From: Polyrhizophydium stewartii
Lineage: Eukaryota > Chytridiomycota > Chytridiomycetes > Rhizophydiales
Assembly (NCBI GenBank): GCA_027604665.1
Contig: JADGIZ010000025.1
Span: 1 to 41,851 of the forward strand
DNA: 41,851 nucleotides
Direction of reading: 5' to 3'
In this document: piece after piece, positions 20,680-31,209 of the stretch
Numbering within the stretch: the first letter of the stretch is position 1
Layout of the letters: every line of letters begins with the position of its first letter
Notes under the pieces: model-generated
The model's input: the letters and a program-made list of their open reading frames with translations, nothing else
Database searches by the model: none
What the model was told of the DNA's origin: nothing
Program-made: the position numbers and the translations under genes

Positions 20680-22470
20680 ATGGTGCTGCTGCTGGCGCTG
20701 CGCAGGCGCCGCGGGCTTGTGCCGGTCGCCGTCGTGGCCATGGCGCTCTTGTGTGCTGGGGCTGCACTCGCGGTAGCCCGAGCTCTGCTTCCGGGAGGCC
20801 GCGGCACCGCCTTGTGGCGCGAGCAGCGCCGCACCCGAGAGCTCCACGCCAGCGGCGGCGGAGCTGGAGAACAAGACCGCTTCCGGGTCGGCGCCTTGCC
20901 ATGGGCACCGGGCGAGGCCCCGCTCGGGCCGAGCTTCGCCGGAACCGTACCAGTGCGCCGGACCGCGAGCGACGATCCCGGCGCAAGCCTGTTCTTTTGG
21001 TACTTTCCGGCCCAGGCCAGAGCCGCCTCCGGCGCGGGCGGGTCGCCTGCTCCGCCGCTCATCCTGTGGCTGCAAGGCGGGCCTGGCTCGAGCTCCATGA
21101 TCGGCCTGTTCAACGAAATGGGCCCGCTGCGAACCGACGGCCGCGGCAGGCTCCTGCGCAACAACGACACCTGGAACAGCGACTTTGGCATGCTCTTTGT
21201 CGACAACCCCGTCGGCACGGGCTTCAGCTTTGTGGGCAGCCCGTCCAAGCCACCGAGTCCGGTCGGGCCGCCATCTCGCGATGCGCCAGACGCCAAGACC
21301 ATGCGCATTGACTCGCAGGAGGCAGACGAGGCGGCGTCGCTCGGCTCAAGCGAGCCGTGCGCAAGCACCATCGCTGGTGCCCATCGCCGCGGTGTCGACA
21401 CGGCGGATCCGCCGCGCTTTGTGGACGGCTTTGCAGCCAACCAGGCGGCCGTGGCCCACGACCTGATTGCCTTTCTCGATCGCTTTTACGATCTGTTTCC
21501 CGAACAGCGCCATGCGCCGCTTTACATAGCGGGAGAGTCGTTTGCAGGCAAGTACTTGCCGCACCTTGCCTGGCACATTGACCACGTCAACGCAGAGCGA
21601 GCTGTGCAGAACCGGCTTGAAAGTAGCATGGCCGGCGAGGACAAAAGTCGGCATGTGCAAGTTGTCGATCACGCGGCTGGCTTGAGCGAGGAGCAGCTCG
21701 CTGCATCGAGCACGCTCCTGGCGCCAGCACCGATCCCGCTTTCCGGCATCATGATTGGCAACGGCCTCACGGATCCTGCTTCGCAAATCGCTTATCATGC
21801 GCCGCTCGCGTTGGCGCTTGGTCTCGTCTCGCGCGCTCAGGCATCTGAGATTGCTCAGCTTGCAGCCACGGCTGTCGGGTTCATCTGCCAGGGCGAGTGG
21901 CGCAAGTCGTTGGCGCTCCGCTCGCGCATGTTTGACTATTTTTTCAACGTGACAGGTGGCATCAACTGGTACGATGTGCGCAAAGGCGACGTGCCCAACG
22001 ACTGGTCGGCCATGAATGCATTTCTCCAGCTCCCGGAAACCAAAGCATCGCTCAATCTCGCGCCGGATGCCGTCTTTAGCAAAGACCCACGTGTCTACCG
22101 CCATCTCGAAGAAGACATCATGCGGTCTGCGGCAGGCATCGTGGCCTCGCTCCTCGAGAAGCAGTACCGCGTTCTGCTCTACCAGGGCCAGTTTGACTTT
22201 CGCGACGGAATCATGGGCTCGTCCGAATGGATCGAGAATATGCAGTGGCATGGGGCAGACGGATTCCGTGCTGCCGAGCGCCGTGTGTGGCGCACAGCGA
22301 CCAAGTCTGGCGACACTGCGCTTCACGTAGCCGGCTACACTCGCCACTTTGAGGCTCTGTCCCGGGTCGAGCTGCTCCACGCGGGCCATCTTGCTCCCAT
22401 GGACCAGGGACCAGCAAGCAAGCGCATGGTCCAGGACTGGATCGCTTCGCGGGGACCTTTTGCAGAGTGA
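20680..22470 (+). CDS. serine carboxypeptidase, family S10, N-terminally anchored or secreted
   Basis: S10 enzymes remove C-terminal amino acids in acidic or secretory compartments. From the ATG at 20680 the product is 596 residues in one exon, unlike its neighbours. An N-terminal hydrophobic stretch (VPVAVVAMALLCAGAALAVA, about residues 13-32) after four Arg suggests a signal anchor or signal peptide. The substrate and oxyanion motif is GGPGSSSMIGLFNEMGP. The nucleophile lies in AGESFAGKYLPHLAW (Ser287), the acid in YQGQFDFRDGIMGS (Asp506) and the base in LLHAGHLAPMDQ (His570). All three catalytic residues are present. No C-terminal membrane span is seen, so it is not built like yeast Kex1. 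An upstream in-frame ATG at 20632 would add 16 residues. Confidence 0.92.
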   Translation: MVLLLALRRRRGLVPVAVVAMALLCAGAALAVARALLPGGRGTALWREQRRTRELHASGGGAGEQDRFRVGALPWAPGEAPLGPSFAGTVPVRRTASDDPGASLFFWYFPAQARAASGAGGSPAPPLILWLQGGPGSSSMIGLFNEMGPLRTDGRGRLLRNNDTWNSDFGMLFVDNPVGTGFSFVGSPSKPPSPVGPPSRDAPDAKTMRIDSQEADEAASLGSSEPCASTIAGAHRRGVDTADPPRFVDGFAANQAAVAHDLIAFLDRFYDLFPEQRHAPLYIAGESFAGKYLPHLAWHIDHVNAERAVQNRLESSMAGEDKSRHVQVVDHAAGLSEEQLAASSTLLAPAPIPLSGIMIGNGLTDPASQIAYHAPLALALGLVSRAQASEIAQLAATAVGFICQGEWRKSLALRSRMFDYFFNVTGGINWYDVRKGDVPNDWSAMNAFLQLPETKASLNLAPDAVFSKDPRVYRHLEEDIMRSAAGIVASLLEKQYRVLLYQGQFDFRDGIMGSSEWIENMQWHGADGFRAAERRVWRTATKSGDTALHVAGYTRHFEALSRVELLHAGHLAPMDQGPASKRMVQDWIASRGPFAE

Positions 22471-22564
22471 CTTTTCACCAGCACAGAGTGGCGCAGACTT
22501 CTTGCAGCCCTTTCAGTTCCCAGCCTTTCTTTGTTGATTGCCTTGGCTTCAGTTCCCATCTATC

Positions 22565-22617
22565 GACCCATCCATCCTCGCATCCTTGCATCCATCCATC
22601 CATCCATCTATCCATCT
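22565..22617 (+). repeat. degenerate CATC/ATCC tetranucleotide repeat
   Basis: Scattered CATC units become a near-perfect run at 22589-22616. It lies in the 3' untranslated region of the carboxypeptidase gene, before its AATAAA. Confidence 0.85.
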
Positions 22618-22668
22618 GCTCGCTCATTTGCACATGCATACATTCTTTCATTCAACCGACACACTCGC

Positions 22669-22674
22669 AATAAA
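22669..22674 (+). terminator. AATAAA poly(A) signal of the carboxypeptidase gene
   Basis: AATAAA about 200 bp after the carboxypeptidase stop and only 22 bp before the Aquarius ATG at 22696, so the end of one transcript overlaps the promoter or leader of the next. Confidence 0.55.
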
Positions 22675-22695
22675 CAATTTTGCTCCGGCTTCAGA

Positions 22696-22893
22696 ATGTC
22701 GGATCAGCTCGGCTTCTTTGCGCCAGCGGACGTTGGCGACAGCGTGGACTCGGGCGGCGGGCGCGGTGACAGCGGGCAGGTCGATGATGCCGTGCTGCGC
22801 GGCAGCTTCGCCCATGCTGCCGAGCCTGGCCTCGGCCGCAGCCACGATGCTGAGGACGACGTCGCAGGCGAAGGCGACGACGATCAGCCGGCT

Positions 22894-22937
<44 letters not shown>

Positions 22938-25900
22938 CGAGGCCGAGTCGCGGGCCGCCGCGCCGGCGCTCGTGCCAACAGATGCTGCGCTCTTGGAGTC
23001 AACTGCCGCGCTCCTCCCGACGTCCGAGCTCTTCTGCCCAACGGTCGACGACATGAGCTCGCCTCTGGCCAAGGCGGCGGAGGCGGCACTCGCGGTTGCG
23101 TTTGATCCCGCGACGGTCGAGACGCTCTGGCGCTCGCACCTCGCTGAGGCCGGCTTCCCCGTGCGCGGCACCCTTGCGCTCGAGCGCATAGGGCTTCTCG
23201 AGAAGGTGCGCCGCTCAGCGCCATGCAGCGCTCCTCCCTGGCCTGCGCCTGCTGACCGGTTACTGCGCGCCCCAGTATCTCGTGCCCAACTTCGCTTCGC
23301 CAAAGCCTGGCCAGCACCCGCCGACAGCTCAGACTCTGGCGGTTGTTCTGATGGTGCTTGAAAAGTTTCGTCTGCAGCGCCCAGACCCATGGGCGGCCTT
23401 TTCAGACAGCACCACCAAGTTTGCCGCCGTCTTTGCGCATGTCCTGCACCTTCTCATCTCGCCGCTGGGTGTCGAGGCGCCGGTGGATCTCTGCGAGCGT
23501 CGCCTGCTCGTCATCTTCTTGATCCACTGCTTCAACTCTCTCGAGATCCCGTTTGTGCGCGCAGAGTGCCTAAAGATCGCCGGAATCAGCACCTGGCACG
23601 GCCTTGTCAGCGAGCGGGTTCGCCAGGCCCGTCTCGAGCAAGAGCCCGAGCGTCTGGCTCTTTGGGACCGCTCAGAGAAACGCTTCGCATCCGGTGAGCC
23701 GCGCCTTGGTAATGCCGCCCACGTGCGATCAGCATACTGACCCAGGCTGCCCAGCCAAGGCAGCCGCGAAAGACCGTCTCCGCTTTGAGCGCTTGTTCCT
23801 GAGCGAGCTGATTGGAGTCTTCTTTGCCGTGCTCGAGACCATTCCCGTCAAGGGCACGGCAGACTCGGACGCAGTTCTCTTTTGCGAGCGATTCATTGAG
23901 CTTGTGATCGACCTGGATGCCCAGCTCCCCACACGCCGGCATCTGCACGCTGTAATCGGCGACCACCTGGTCGTCGCCGTTTGCAAGGACAGCACCTTGT
24001 ACGCGCGGTCAGTAAGTTCTGGGGCCGTGTACTCGGAAGCCCCTTCGGACTCTTGGAAGCTTGCATCCTACCGCATAGGCCGCACCTTCAAGATGCTGGT
24101 CGATCGGCTGGCGGGCTACGCAGATTTCCCCATTGATGAGTTCACCGGCATGCCCCTTTCCAGAGATGCCCTCGCAGAGCGCCACGGCGCGCGCCTGCGT
24201 GCTCTTCAGAAACTCTGCTTCACTGATCTGCGCGACCACTTGAATGACTTTGCTCTCGCGAGCGTTTCCAACATGTCGCCGGCCGAGATCGAGGACCAGT
24301 TCTCCCAGCTCTCTGACAGCGCACTCCATGACTTTTGTGCGCTTGCAGGCATTCGGCTGTCGCGGCCTGCTCCATCTCACGCTCAAGCAAAGGCTGCCGC
24401 TGCCTTTTCGCGGCACTTCCTCGTCAAGGTCATTTGCGACCTCTGCGCAAAGCCAGTCGTGCGCACCGACGCTGTCCGCCGAGTGCCATTGTACCCGACC
24501 GAAGTGACGCTCTTTGACGACAGCTACTGCCCGCCCAACAACGGCTTTGGAAATGTCCACTGCCCCGTGCTGCCCAAGATGACGCTCCAGTTTCTGACCG
24601 TCTCGGACTATCTTCTCCGCCAGTTCGATCTGCGCCGCCAGTACGGGTTCCTCGAGTTGCGCGAGTATGTGCAGGAGGCCGTTATGCGCCTGGCCCCTGC
24701 CCTTGGGCCTGCCATCGCGCAGAGCGACCAAGGCGAGACGTCGGCTGCCCTGTCTGCGCCCAAGCCTGTTTCTGGCCGCAAAACGATCTTTGAGGGCATT
24801 GCAAGCACAGCAACTACTGTCGATCAGGTTAGTTGGCGACGATCCGGTATTTCCCAAACTGTCTCATGCTGACACGTCATGCGACTTCAGTTCCAAGTCT
24901 CAGAGGTCGGGCAGCCCATGCTAACTGAAGCACGGCCGGCCTTTGTCAAGGCAGACGTCATCTTTTCTGTGAACCGTCTGCCATTCAGTATCCGTCAACA
25001 GTGGGATCGTATTCGGCCGGGCGACAACTTGCTGCTGATGCGCATCGAGCTCGATCCTGCGCTGGCAGGTGGTCTATCGACAGAGAGTGCAGCTCGCCGC
25101 GCGACGTTTGCCGAGCGATTTGGTATCCGCGCCATCCGAGGCTGCCGTGTGCACGAGCTTTTCGGCGACAACGGGCGTCCTGTCGACGACTTTGTGTCCG
25201 CTCAGGTGCAGCGCAGTCGCGAGAACCGGCCTCGGATCGTGCGTCGCCAACGCCACGTCAGCGTTCTCATGGATCCTAACCAGTATCTGCTCGACACCAG
25301 CGGCCGCCCGAAAGGACAAACCGCCGGCGCTGTTTATGGCAGCTTCAATGTCGTCTTGCGGCTTGAGCGCCGCCATACCGCGTTGATCCCGATGCTCGAG
25401 ACCCTCCGAGATGCTATCAGCCTCGACGCAACCCTTCCCGATTGGCTGCAGGATCTGGTGCTTGGCTACGGCGATCGCAATGGCGCACACTACACCAACG
25501 TCAGCGGAGATATGCGGTCGGTGCATCTTGGCCGTGCTTTTGCGGACTGGAACCACTTGAAGCGCAGCTTCCCGGATTGGCGTCTACGTGCGGCAGGCGA
25601 TGGCCTCGACTCTTCCAATGCCGAGTCAAAGCCTCCGTTTGTCCTGACCTTGCCGCGCGGCATGTTCGCCGCGGTCGATGGCGAACACGATGGTGATGCG
25701 GCAACCGCAACAGGCACGAAACGGATTGCGGCGGACGACCACGATGCCGTCCTCGTGCGCGCTGCGGCGCCTCGCGCGGCAGGCGACGCGGTCGTCTACG
25801 CAGCCCCGCGATTCACGCCAACTCAAGGTAAGGAACATACCGAAACAAACATACAGAGTTCTGGGCTATGCTGACTCTGAATGTCCCCCCCCACACACAC

Positions 25901-28062
25901 ACTTCGCGCTCTGATCAGCTGCGGCGATCGTGTCCGGGGCTTTGAAGGGTCTGACGATCATTGCCGGCGCGCCGGGCAGCGGCAAGACGACCATTGCTGC
26001 TCAGGTTGCAGCGAGCGTGTTTGCCTCGTCGCCGTCGCAGCGCACGCTTGTTGTGGCTCCAACTCGCGCCAACCTCGTGGCTCTGCTCTCCAAACTGATC
26101 CAGCTTGGCGTGCCTGAGCGGCACGTGGTCTCGTTGAGCCACGGCTTCGATGAACTGCGCGCCGACACCGACGAGGCACTGAGCAAGCTGGGCCGAGTCA
26201 ACCATCTCCTTGCGCGGCGCAAGATGCTTCTGGCTCGCGTGAACAAGCTTGCGGCCGCCCTGGATATACCAGGCGCACACGGCAACACTTGCGAGACCGC
26301 CAGTTACTTCTTCTCGAGTCATGTCGCACCGCGTTGGGCAAGCTTCAAGTCAGACACTGCTCGTTCTAGCGCGGCAAGCGAGATCCGCGAACGCTTCCCA
26401 TTCAGCGCCTTCTTTGCGCCGCAGGCTCTTGCCGATACAGGCACGCCGCAGGCTGCGCGCGACGCGGCGGACAAGCTGTACGACGAGATTGCGCAGCTCT
26501 TTGCTGATATCGCTGAAACGCAGGCGCTGGAGCTTCTGCGCGCAAGGCGCGAACGCACCGACTTTATTGTCGCTAAGCAAGCTCGCGTCATTGGCGTCGA
26601 CGCCAGGGACCTTCCGCTCAAGTACAACGAGCTGTCTCGCCTCGGCGCGGACTGCACGACAGTGATTATCGACAACGCGCATGCGGTTCAGGACGCCGAG
26701 TCGTTCCTAGCGCTCCTGGTGGGCGGCAGCGCCGCTCGTGCTGGTCGCGGCTCGGCCTCGGCCCGGCCTGCACTCGAGCGCGTTGTTCTCGCAGGCGACC
26801 CTTTGCAGCCGCCAACGCTTGTGCGCAGCATTGCCCTGCGAACGTACTCTCGCCTCGGCCAGAGCCTGTTTGAGCGTCTTATTCGCCTCGGCGTTACTGC
26901 GGTCGAGATGCCCGAGCAGGGCCGGATGCGCGAGTCGTTGGCTGGGCTCTGCCGATCGCTTTATCCCGGCATCCAGACGCTTGAGGCGACCCGCACGGCG
27001 ACTGTGATGCAGCGCGCTAATCCGGGCTTTGCATTCGAGAGCCAGTTTGTCGACGTGCAGGACTTTATGGGCCAGGGTGAGACGGAACCGCGACCGGGCT
27101 TTTTCCAGAACCTGGGAGAGGCAGAGTACGTTGTGGCGGTGTTCCAGTACATGCGCTTGATTGGGTAAGGAAGCGATTGCTGCCATGGGACCGTGCTGCG
27201 CCGCTGTCCGTTCTGCGGGGCTGACCCAGCTCGCCACAGATACCCCGCAAGCAAGATTGCGATCCTGACGCCGTACAGGGGTCAGCGTGAGCTGATCATT
27301 GACGTGCTTGCGCAGCGATGCTCGTGGAACCCGATCTTTGGGACGCCTCGCAGTATCGCGACCTTGGACGAGTTCCACGATGGGCCTGTTGACGTTGTGC
27401 TGATGTCACTCGTGCGCACGCGCACGGCCGGCGCCGTCGCAGATCCGCGCCAGCTTGCGGCTGGCGTGCTGTCTGCGCGGCTGGGCGTTTACGTCTTTGG
27501 CCGTCGTGCTGCTTTTGCCGGCCTCCAGGGGCCGCTGTCGGACCTCGCCGAGCGACCGGACCGTCTCTGGCTGCGCATGGGCGAAAAGCACGGCGAGCGC
27601 ATGTCTCGCGAGGCGGGCGACTCGGGTGTCGCCAGCCCAAGCGACGCCACGAGCGCCGGCGGCAAGGCCGTGCGCATGGAAGGCGTAGAGCACATGGGCC
27701 GCTTTGTGCATCAGATGGCGCAAGAGCAAGTTGCATGGCTTCAGAAGGCGGCGCAGTCGCAGCGGCGTTCTGGATCTGCGCGCCAGCGCGGAAAGGCTGG
27801 GCAGGCACGCAAGCCTCTGGCAGGAAAGGCGCCTGCCACGGAGGACATTGAGATGGGAACGGGCGATGCCGCGAACAAGACGGGCGATATGGCATCCGCC
27901 GGGGAGGAGGACGAGGGCAGCGACAATGACGACGACGATGATACGGTCGAGTCCTCGGAAGAGGCCAGCGGATCCGACGACAACGACGACGGCGCTGACG
28001 GTGGCGGCGCCGAGGGAGACGATGTTGCTGCCGATGACGCCGATATCGACGCCGACGAGTGA
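22696..28062 (+). CDS. AQR: intron-binding protein Aquarius (SF1 helicase-like spliceosome subunit)
   Basis: Aquarius is the SF1 RNA helicase-like core of the intron-binding complex that joins the spliceosome at the branch site. The start is ATG at 22696 (MSDQLGFFAPADVGD), followed by an acidic region with Asp12. The armadillo-like scaffold reads LLVIFLIHCFNSLEIPFVRA, FCERFIELVIDLDAQLPTRR and LQFLTVSDYLLRQF; later come LMDPNQYLLDTSG and LQDLVLGYGDRNGAHYTN. The helicase part has Walker A GAPGSGKTT, then KLGRVNHLLARRKMLL, GNTCETASYFF, NLGEAEYVVAVFQYMRLIG, KIAILTPYRGQRELI and VVLMSLVRTRTAG. Several motifs depart from the human pattern: MEEAAQ is IDNAHA, GDHHQLPP is GDPLQPPT, RFQGQQND is EFHDGPVD, VAMSRAR is AGVLSAR. 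The C-terminus is a long acidic tail ending DDADIDADE, TGA at 28060-28062. Introns at about 23204, 23694, 24829, 25829 and 27166. Confidence 0.93.
22900..22935 (+). repeat. (GAC)12 microsatellite coding poly-Asp in Aquarius
   Basis: Twelve perfect GAC units, in frame, giving Asp12 in the acidic N-terminal extension. Confidence 0.9.
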
Positions 28063-28082
28063 TGAGAGTGGATGCCCCGCGC

Positions 28083-28088
28083 ATTAAA
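28083..28088 (+). terminator. ATTAAA variant poly(A) signal of Aquarius
   Basis: ATTAAA 20 bp after the Aquarius stop and 36 bp before the PARP ATG at 28124. A variant signal, so support is modest. Confidence 0.35.
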
Positions 28089-28123
28089 AGCCCGAGTCTG
28101 GGTCACGAAATTCCTTCCCCAGA

Positions 28124-30918
28124 ATGTCCCGACGATCATCAAGGACCAAGGCTGCGTCCGACGCCGCAGCGGCGGCCGCCAGCCCCATGCTCTTTGAGCC
28201 GTTTGTGTTTGCCATCACCGCAAAGGCTGCCCGCGAGGAGCCCACGCTCGAGAAGGCCATCAAGGCCGCCGGCGGTGCCGTTGCGGCGAGCGTGACGGCC
28301 AAGGTGCGTTTGTGCGGATAAACCCGGGCATGTGCTGGGCGGCGGCGGAGCCTGGTTGGCGGCTCACACCGCGTGCGCTGCCCACGGGCCTCTCCGCGCA
28401 CGCACGCATGCCCATGCGTGCGCGGGCATCCACCCGCCCGTCCTGGTCTGCGTGGGCGTGCTCGTCGCCACCGTCGCTGTGCCGTCACGCCCACGTCCGC
28501 CACTGCCACGCTCTCTTCGCCGCCGCGACGCGCAGGTCACGCACGTCGTTGCCCTCGAGGCCGAGTTGCAGCAGCCCGCGGGCAAGGCCAAGACGGCCCT
28601 CGACAAGTCCCTGCCGCTGGTGTCACCAGACTTCATCACCAAGTCGGTCGCCGAGGGCAAGCTCGAGGACATTGCCGGGTACACGCTCAAGGCCACCAGC
28701 GGCGGCGGCAGCAACGGCGGTGCCGGCAGCGGCAGCGCAGCGGACGACACCGGCTCGGCAGCTGCGACTGCTCCTCCCGCCAAGCGCAAGGCCGACGACG
28801 CCGCAGACGCTGCCGCAGCTGCCACCTCCAAGGACGATTCGACCAGCAAGCCGGCAAAGAAGGCCAAGGGCAAGGCGGCTGCTTCGGACAAGACTGCCGA
28901 CGACCAGGCCGCCGACACCAAGGCGCCGGACGCCAAGGCTGCAGGCGCTGACGACAAGGAACCAGAGAAGAAGGTCGTGGCTATCAAGAAGGGCAAGTCG
29001 GTGAGTTGGGTTGCGCCTCACGCCGGTCCGCGACAGCCGCGGCTTGCTCACGGTGGCGGCGTTCAGGTCGTCGACCCGGCATGCCCCATGTCCAAGACAA
29101 CGCATGTCGTCGAGCGCGGCGACGAAGTCTTTGGTGCGCACTGGTGCGCCGAGCAGGAGGCCTTCTGCGCCGAGGCTGACCTGTGCACGCACCAGACGTC
29201 ATGCTCAACCAGACCAACATCTCGGCCAACAACAACAAGTTTTACGTCATCCAGCTACTCAAGGACGATGCCAGCCCAAAGCACTATGTGTGGACGCGCT
29301 GGGGCCGTGTTGGCCTGTCGGGGCAGACCAGTCTGCAGCCGTGTGGCAGCTTCGATATGGCGTACTCGGAATTCTGCAAAAAGTTTAACGACAAGGTGCA
29401 GGCCGCTGATCGGCGCCTTCGAGGCTGGCCGAGTGCTAACGTCGCCGATGATCCAGACAAGGAACTCGTGGGTAAACCGAAAGTCGTTTGTCAAGTACCC
29501 CGGAAAGGTGGGCACTCCCTAGCAGCCGATCACGCGGTATTCTGGGGTCTGACTCTTGTCAAGTATTTCCTGATCGAGCGCGATTTCAGCAACGACGACG
29601 ACGACGACGACGACGATGCGGACGCCGCCGGCGGAGGCGCCGGCGCCAGCGGCGACGCGAAGCCGTCTTCTGCGCCTCTGCTGGAGTCAAAGCTCGAGAA
29701 GCCGGTCAAGGAACTCATGGAGCTCATCTTCAACTTGGACATGATGAACAGGCAAATGACAGAGATTGGATATGACGCCAAGAAGATGCCGCTTGGAAAG
29801 CTGAGCAAGGCCAACATCCAAAAGGCAAGGCCGGTGCCGCTTCCTACTCTCTGGCTGCTGCTTGTGCGACTGCTGACAGCAAGGTCTTGCGCGCAGGGCT
29901 ACGAAGTGCTCAAGCGCATCTCTGATGTCATCCAGAACAACACGTCGGCCAGCCGCAGCAACCAGCTCATGGAGCTCAGCTCAGAGTTTTACACCATCAT
30001 CCCGCACGAGTTTGGCATGTCCCGCCCGCCCGTGATTAACACGCTTCCGATGCTCAAGACCAAGCTCGATATGGTCGAGGCGCTCGCCGACATCCAGATC
30101 GCGGCCAATCTCATCAAGGCAAACAACAGCGTCACGGAGCATCCAATGGACGTCAACTACCGCTCGCTCATGTGCGACCTCAAGCCAATCGACCACTCGT
30201 CCGACACGTTCCGTTTGGTGCGCGACTACACCAGCAAGACCCACGGCTCCACGCACAACTCTTACTCGCTCGAGGTCCTGGACGTCTTCGACGTTGGACG
30301 CCGCGGCGAGTCGGACCGCTTCGTCGGCGCCGGCTACGACAAAATGCCCAACCGCATGCTGCTGTGGCACGGAAGCCGCCTCACCAACTTTGTCGGCATT
30401 CTGTCGCAGGGCCTGCGCATCGCGCCGCCCGAGGCTCCTGTGACAGGATACATGTGGGTCGCAGCCAGCACGCGCAGAGCTCTGTGCCCTGCCGCATCGC
30501 TGCTCACACAATTCTTTCGGGACGCTCGCCAAACCGTCCCAGGTTCGGCAAGGGTGTCTACTTTGCGGACATGGTCTCCAAGTCGGCCAACTATTGCTGC
30601 ACGAATCGCTCGTCCAACGTCGGCATTCTGCTCTTGTGCGAGGTTGCCCTCGGCACCACCAACAACCTCGTCAACTCGGACTACCACGCGAACACCAAGA
30701 TCGACCACAAGACCGTGCACTCGACAAAGGGCATGGGCCGCAACGTGCCGAACCCGGCAGAGTTTGTGACGCTCGACGACGGCGTCGTGGTCCCCGCCGG
30801 CAAGGCCGTCAACGCCCCCGAGCCAAACCTCTATCTGCAGTACAACGAGTTCATTGTCTACCGCGTTGAGCAGATCCGCATTCGCTACCTCGTCAAGATG
30901 AAGTTCGACTACCGCTGA
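28124..30918 (+). CDS. PARP: poly(ADP-ribose) polymerase with BRCT-WGR-regulatory-catalytic layout
   Basis: DNA-dependent PARPs attach ADP-ribose chains to proteins at DNA breaks. ATG at 28124 (MSRRSSRTKAASD) opens a BRCT-like region (LFEPFVFAITAKAAREEP, then VTHVVALEAELQQP and PLVSPDFITKSVAEGKL). An Ala/Lys/Asp-rich basic linker with NLS-like KPAKKAKGKAA follows. The WGR domain reads DVMLNQTNISANNNKFYVIQ and YVWTRWGRVGLSG. The helical regulatory domain is KLEKPVKELMELIFNLDMM and MPLGKLSKANIQK. The catalytic domain has the H-Y-E residues in LLWHGSRLTNF, FGKGVYFADMVSKSANYCC and LQYNEFIVY, so it should be active. There are no N-terminal PARP1-type zinc fingers; the layout matches that known for filamentous-fungal PARPs. 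The intron at 29825-29896 is GC-AG. Poly-Asp (GAC)7 lies at 29594-29614. TGA at 30916-30918. Confidence 0.92.
29825..29896 (+). other. GC-AG intron in PARP
   Basis: The exon ends ATCCAAAAG and the intron begins GCAAGG; it contains GCTGACAG and ends GCGCAG before GGCTACGAAGTG. Splicing gives NIQKGYEVLKRI, the expected junction between the regulatory and catalytic domains. Confidence 0.8.
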
Positions 30919-31030
30919 CGAGAACAGAATGAAGATGGCCTTCCCGACTCGTTGCCACAGATCAGCCTGACGCCCGACCCTCGGCTTGTACCAGAAAAGA
31001 CGTGCAGTTCCAAGCGTTCCTGGCGGGAGA

Positions 31031-31034
<4 letters not shown>

Positions 31035-31083
<49 letters not shown>
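31035..31083 (+). repeat. (TC)24 dinucleotide repeat upstream of VPS39
   Basis: A perfect run of 49 bases in the 291-bp gap between the PARP stop and the VPS39 ATG. An ATG at 31030 just before it is in frame with VPS39 and would encode alternating Leu-Ser, but the family starts at the ATG at 31210, so this is most likely leader or promoter sequence. Confidence 0.9.
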
Positions 31084-31085
<2 letters not shown>

Positions 31086-31209
31086 CTCCAGCTCTTTGCC
31101 TGCGCATCGCAGCAAGCCGCCCGCTCCAGAACAGCTGCCAGGCCTGACCGAGCTTGTTCGGTTTTGCTTTGGCGGCGTGGGCATATCTGGACTTGCCCAA
31201 ACGGCCGAC

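Noticed and set aside
21346..22389. A 347-codon minus-strand frame inside the carboxypeptidase gene
   Set aside because: The plus strand encodes an S10 enzyme with all catalytic motifs; the antisense frame has no recognisable domain.
20680..22470. Kex1-type prohormone carboxypeptidase
   Set aside because: Kex1 has a C-terminal membrane span and acidic tail; this protein ends shortly after the catalytic His with neither.
22900..22935. CRISPR-like or satellite array
   Set aside because: It is a simple in-frame GAC repeat encoding Asp. No spaced direct repeats were seen anywhere in the window.
31030..31209. Leu-Ser repeat peptide as part of the VPS39 protein
   Set aside because: The family starts with the sequence at 31210, and a TC microsatellite in a leader is simpler. 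Kept only as a finding.
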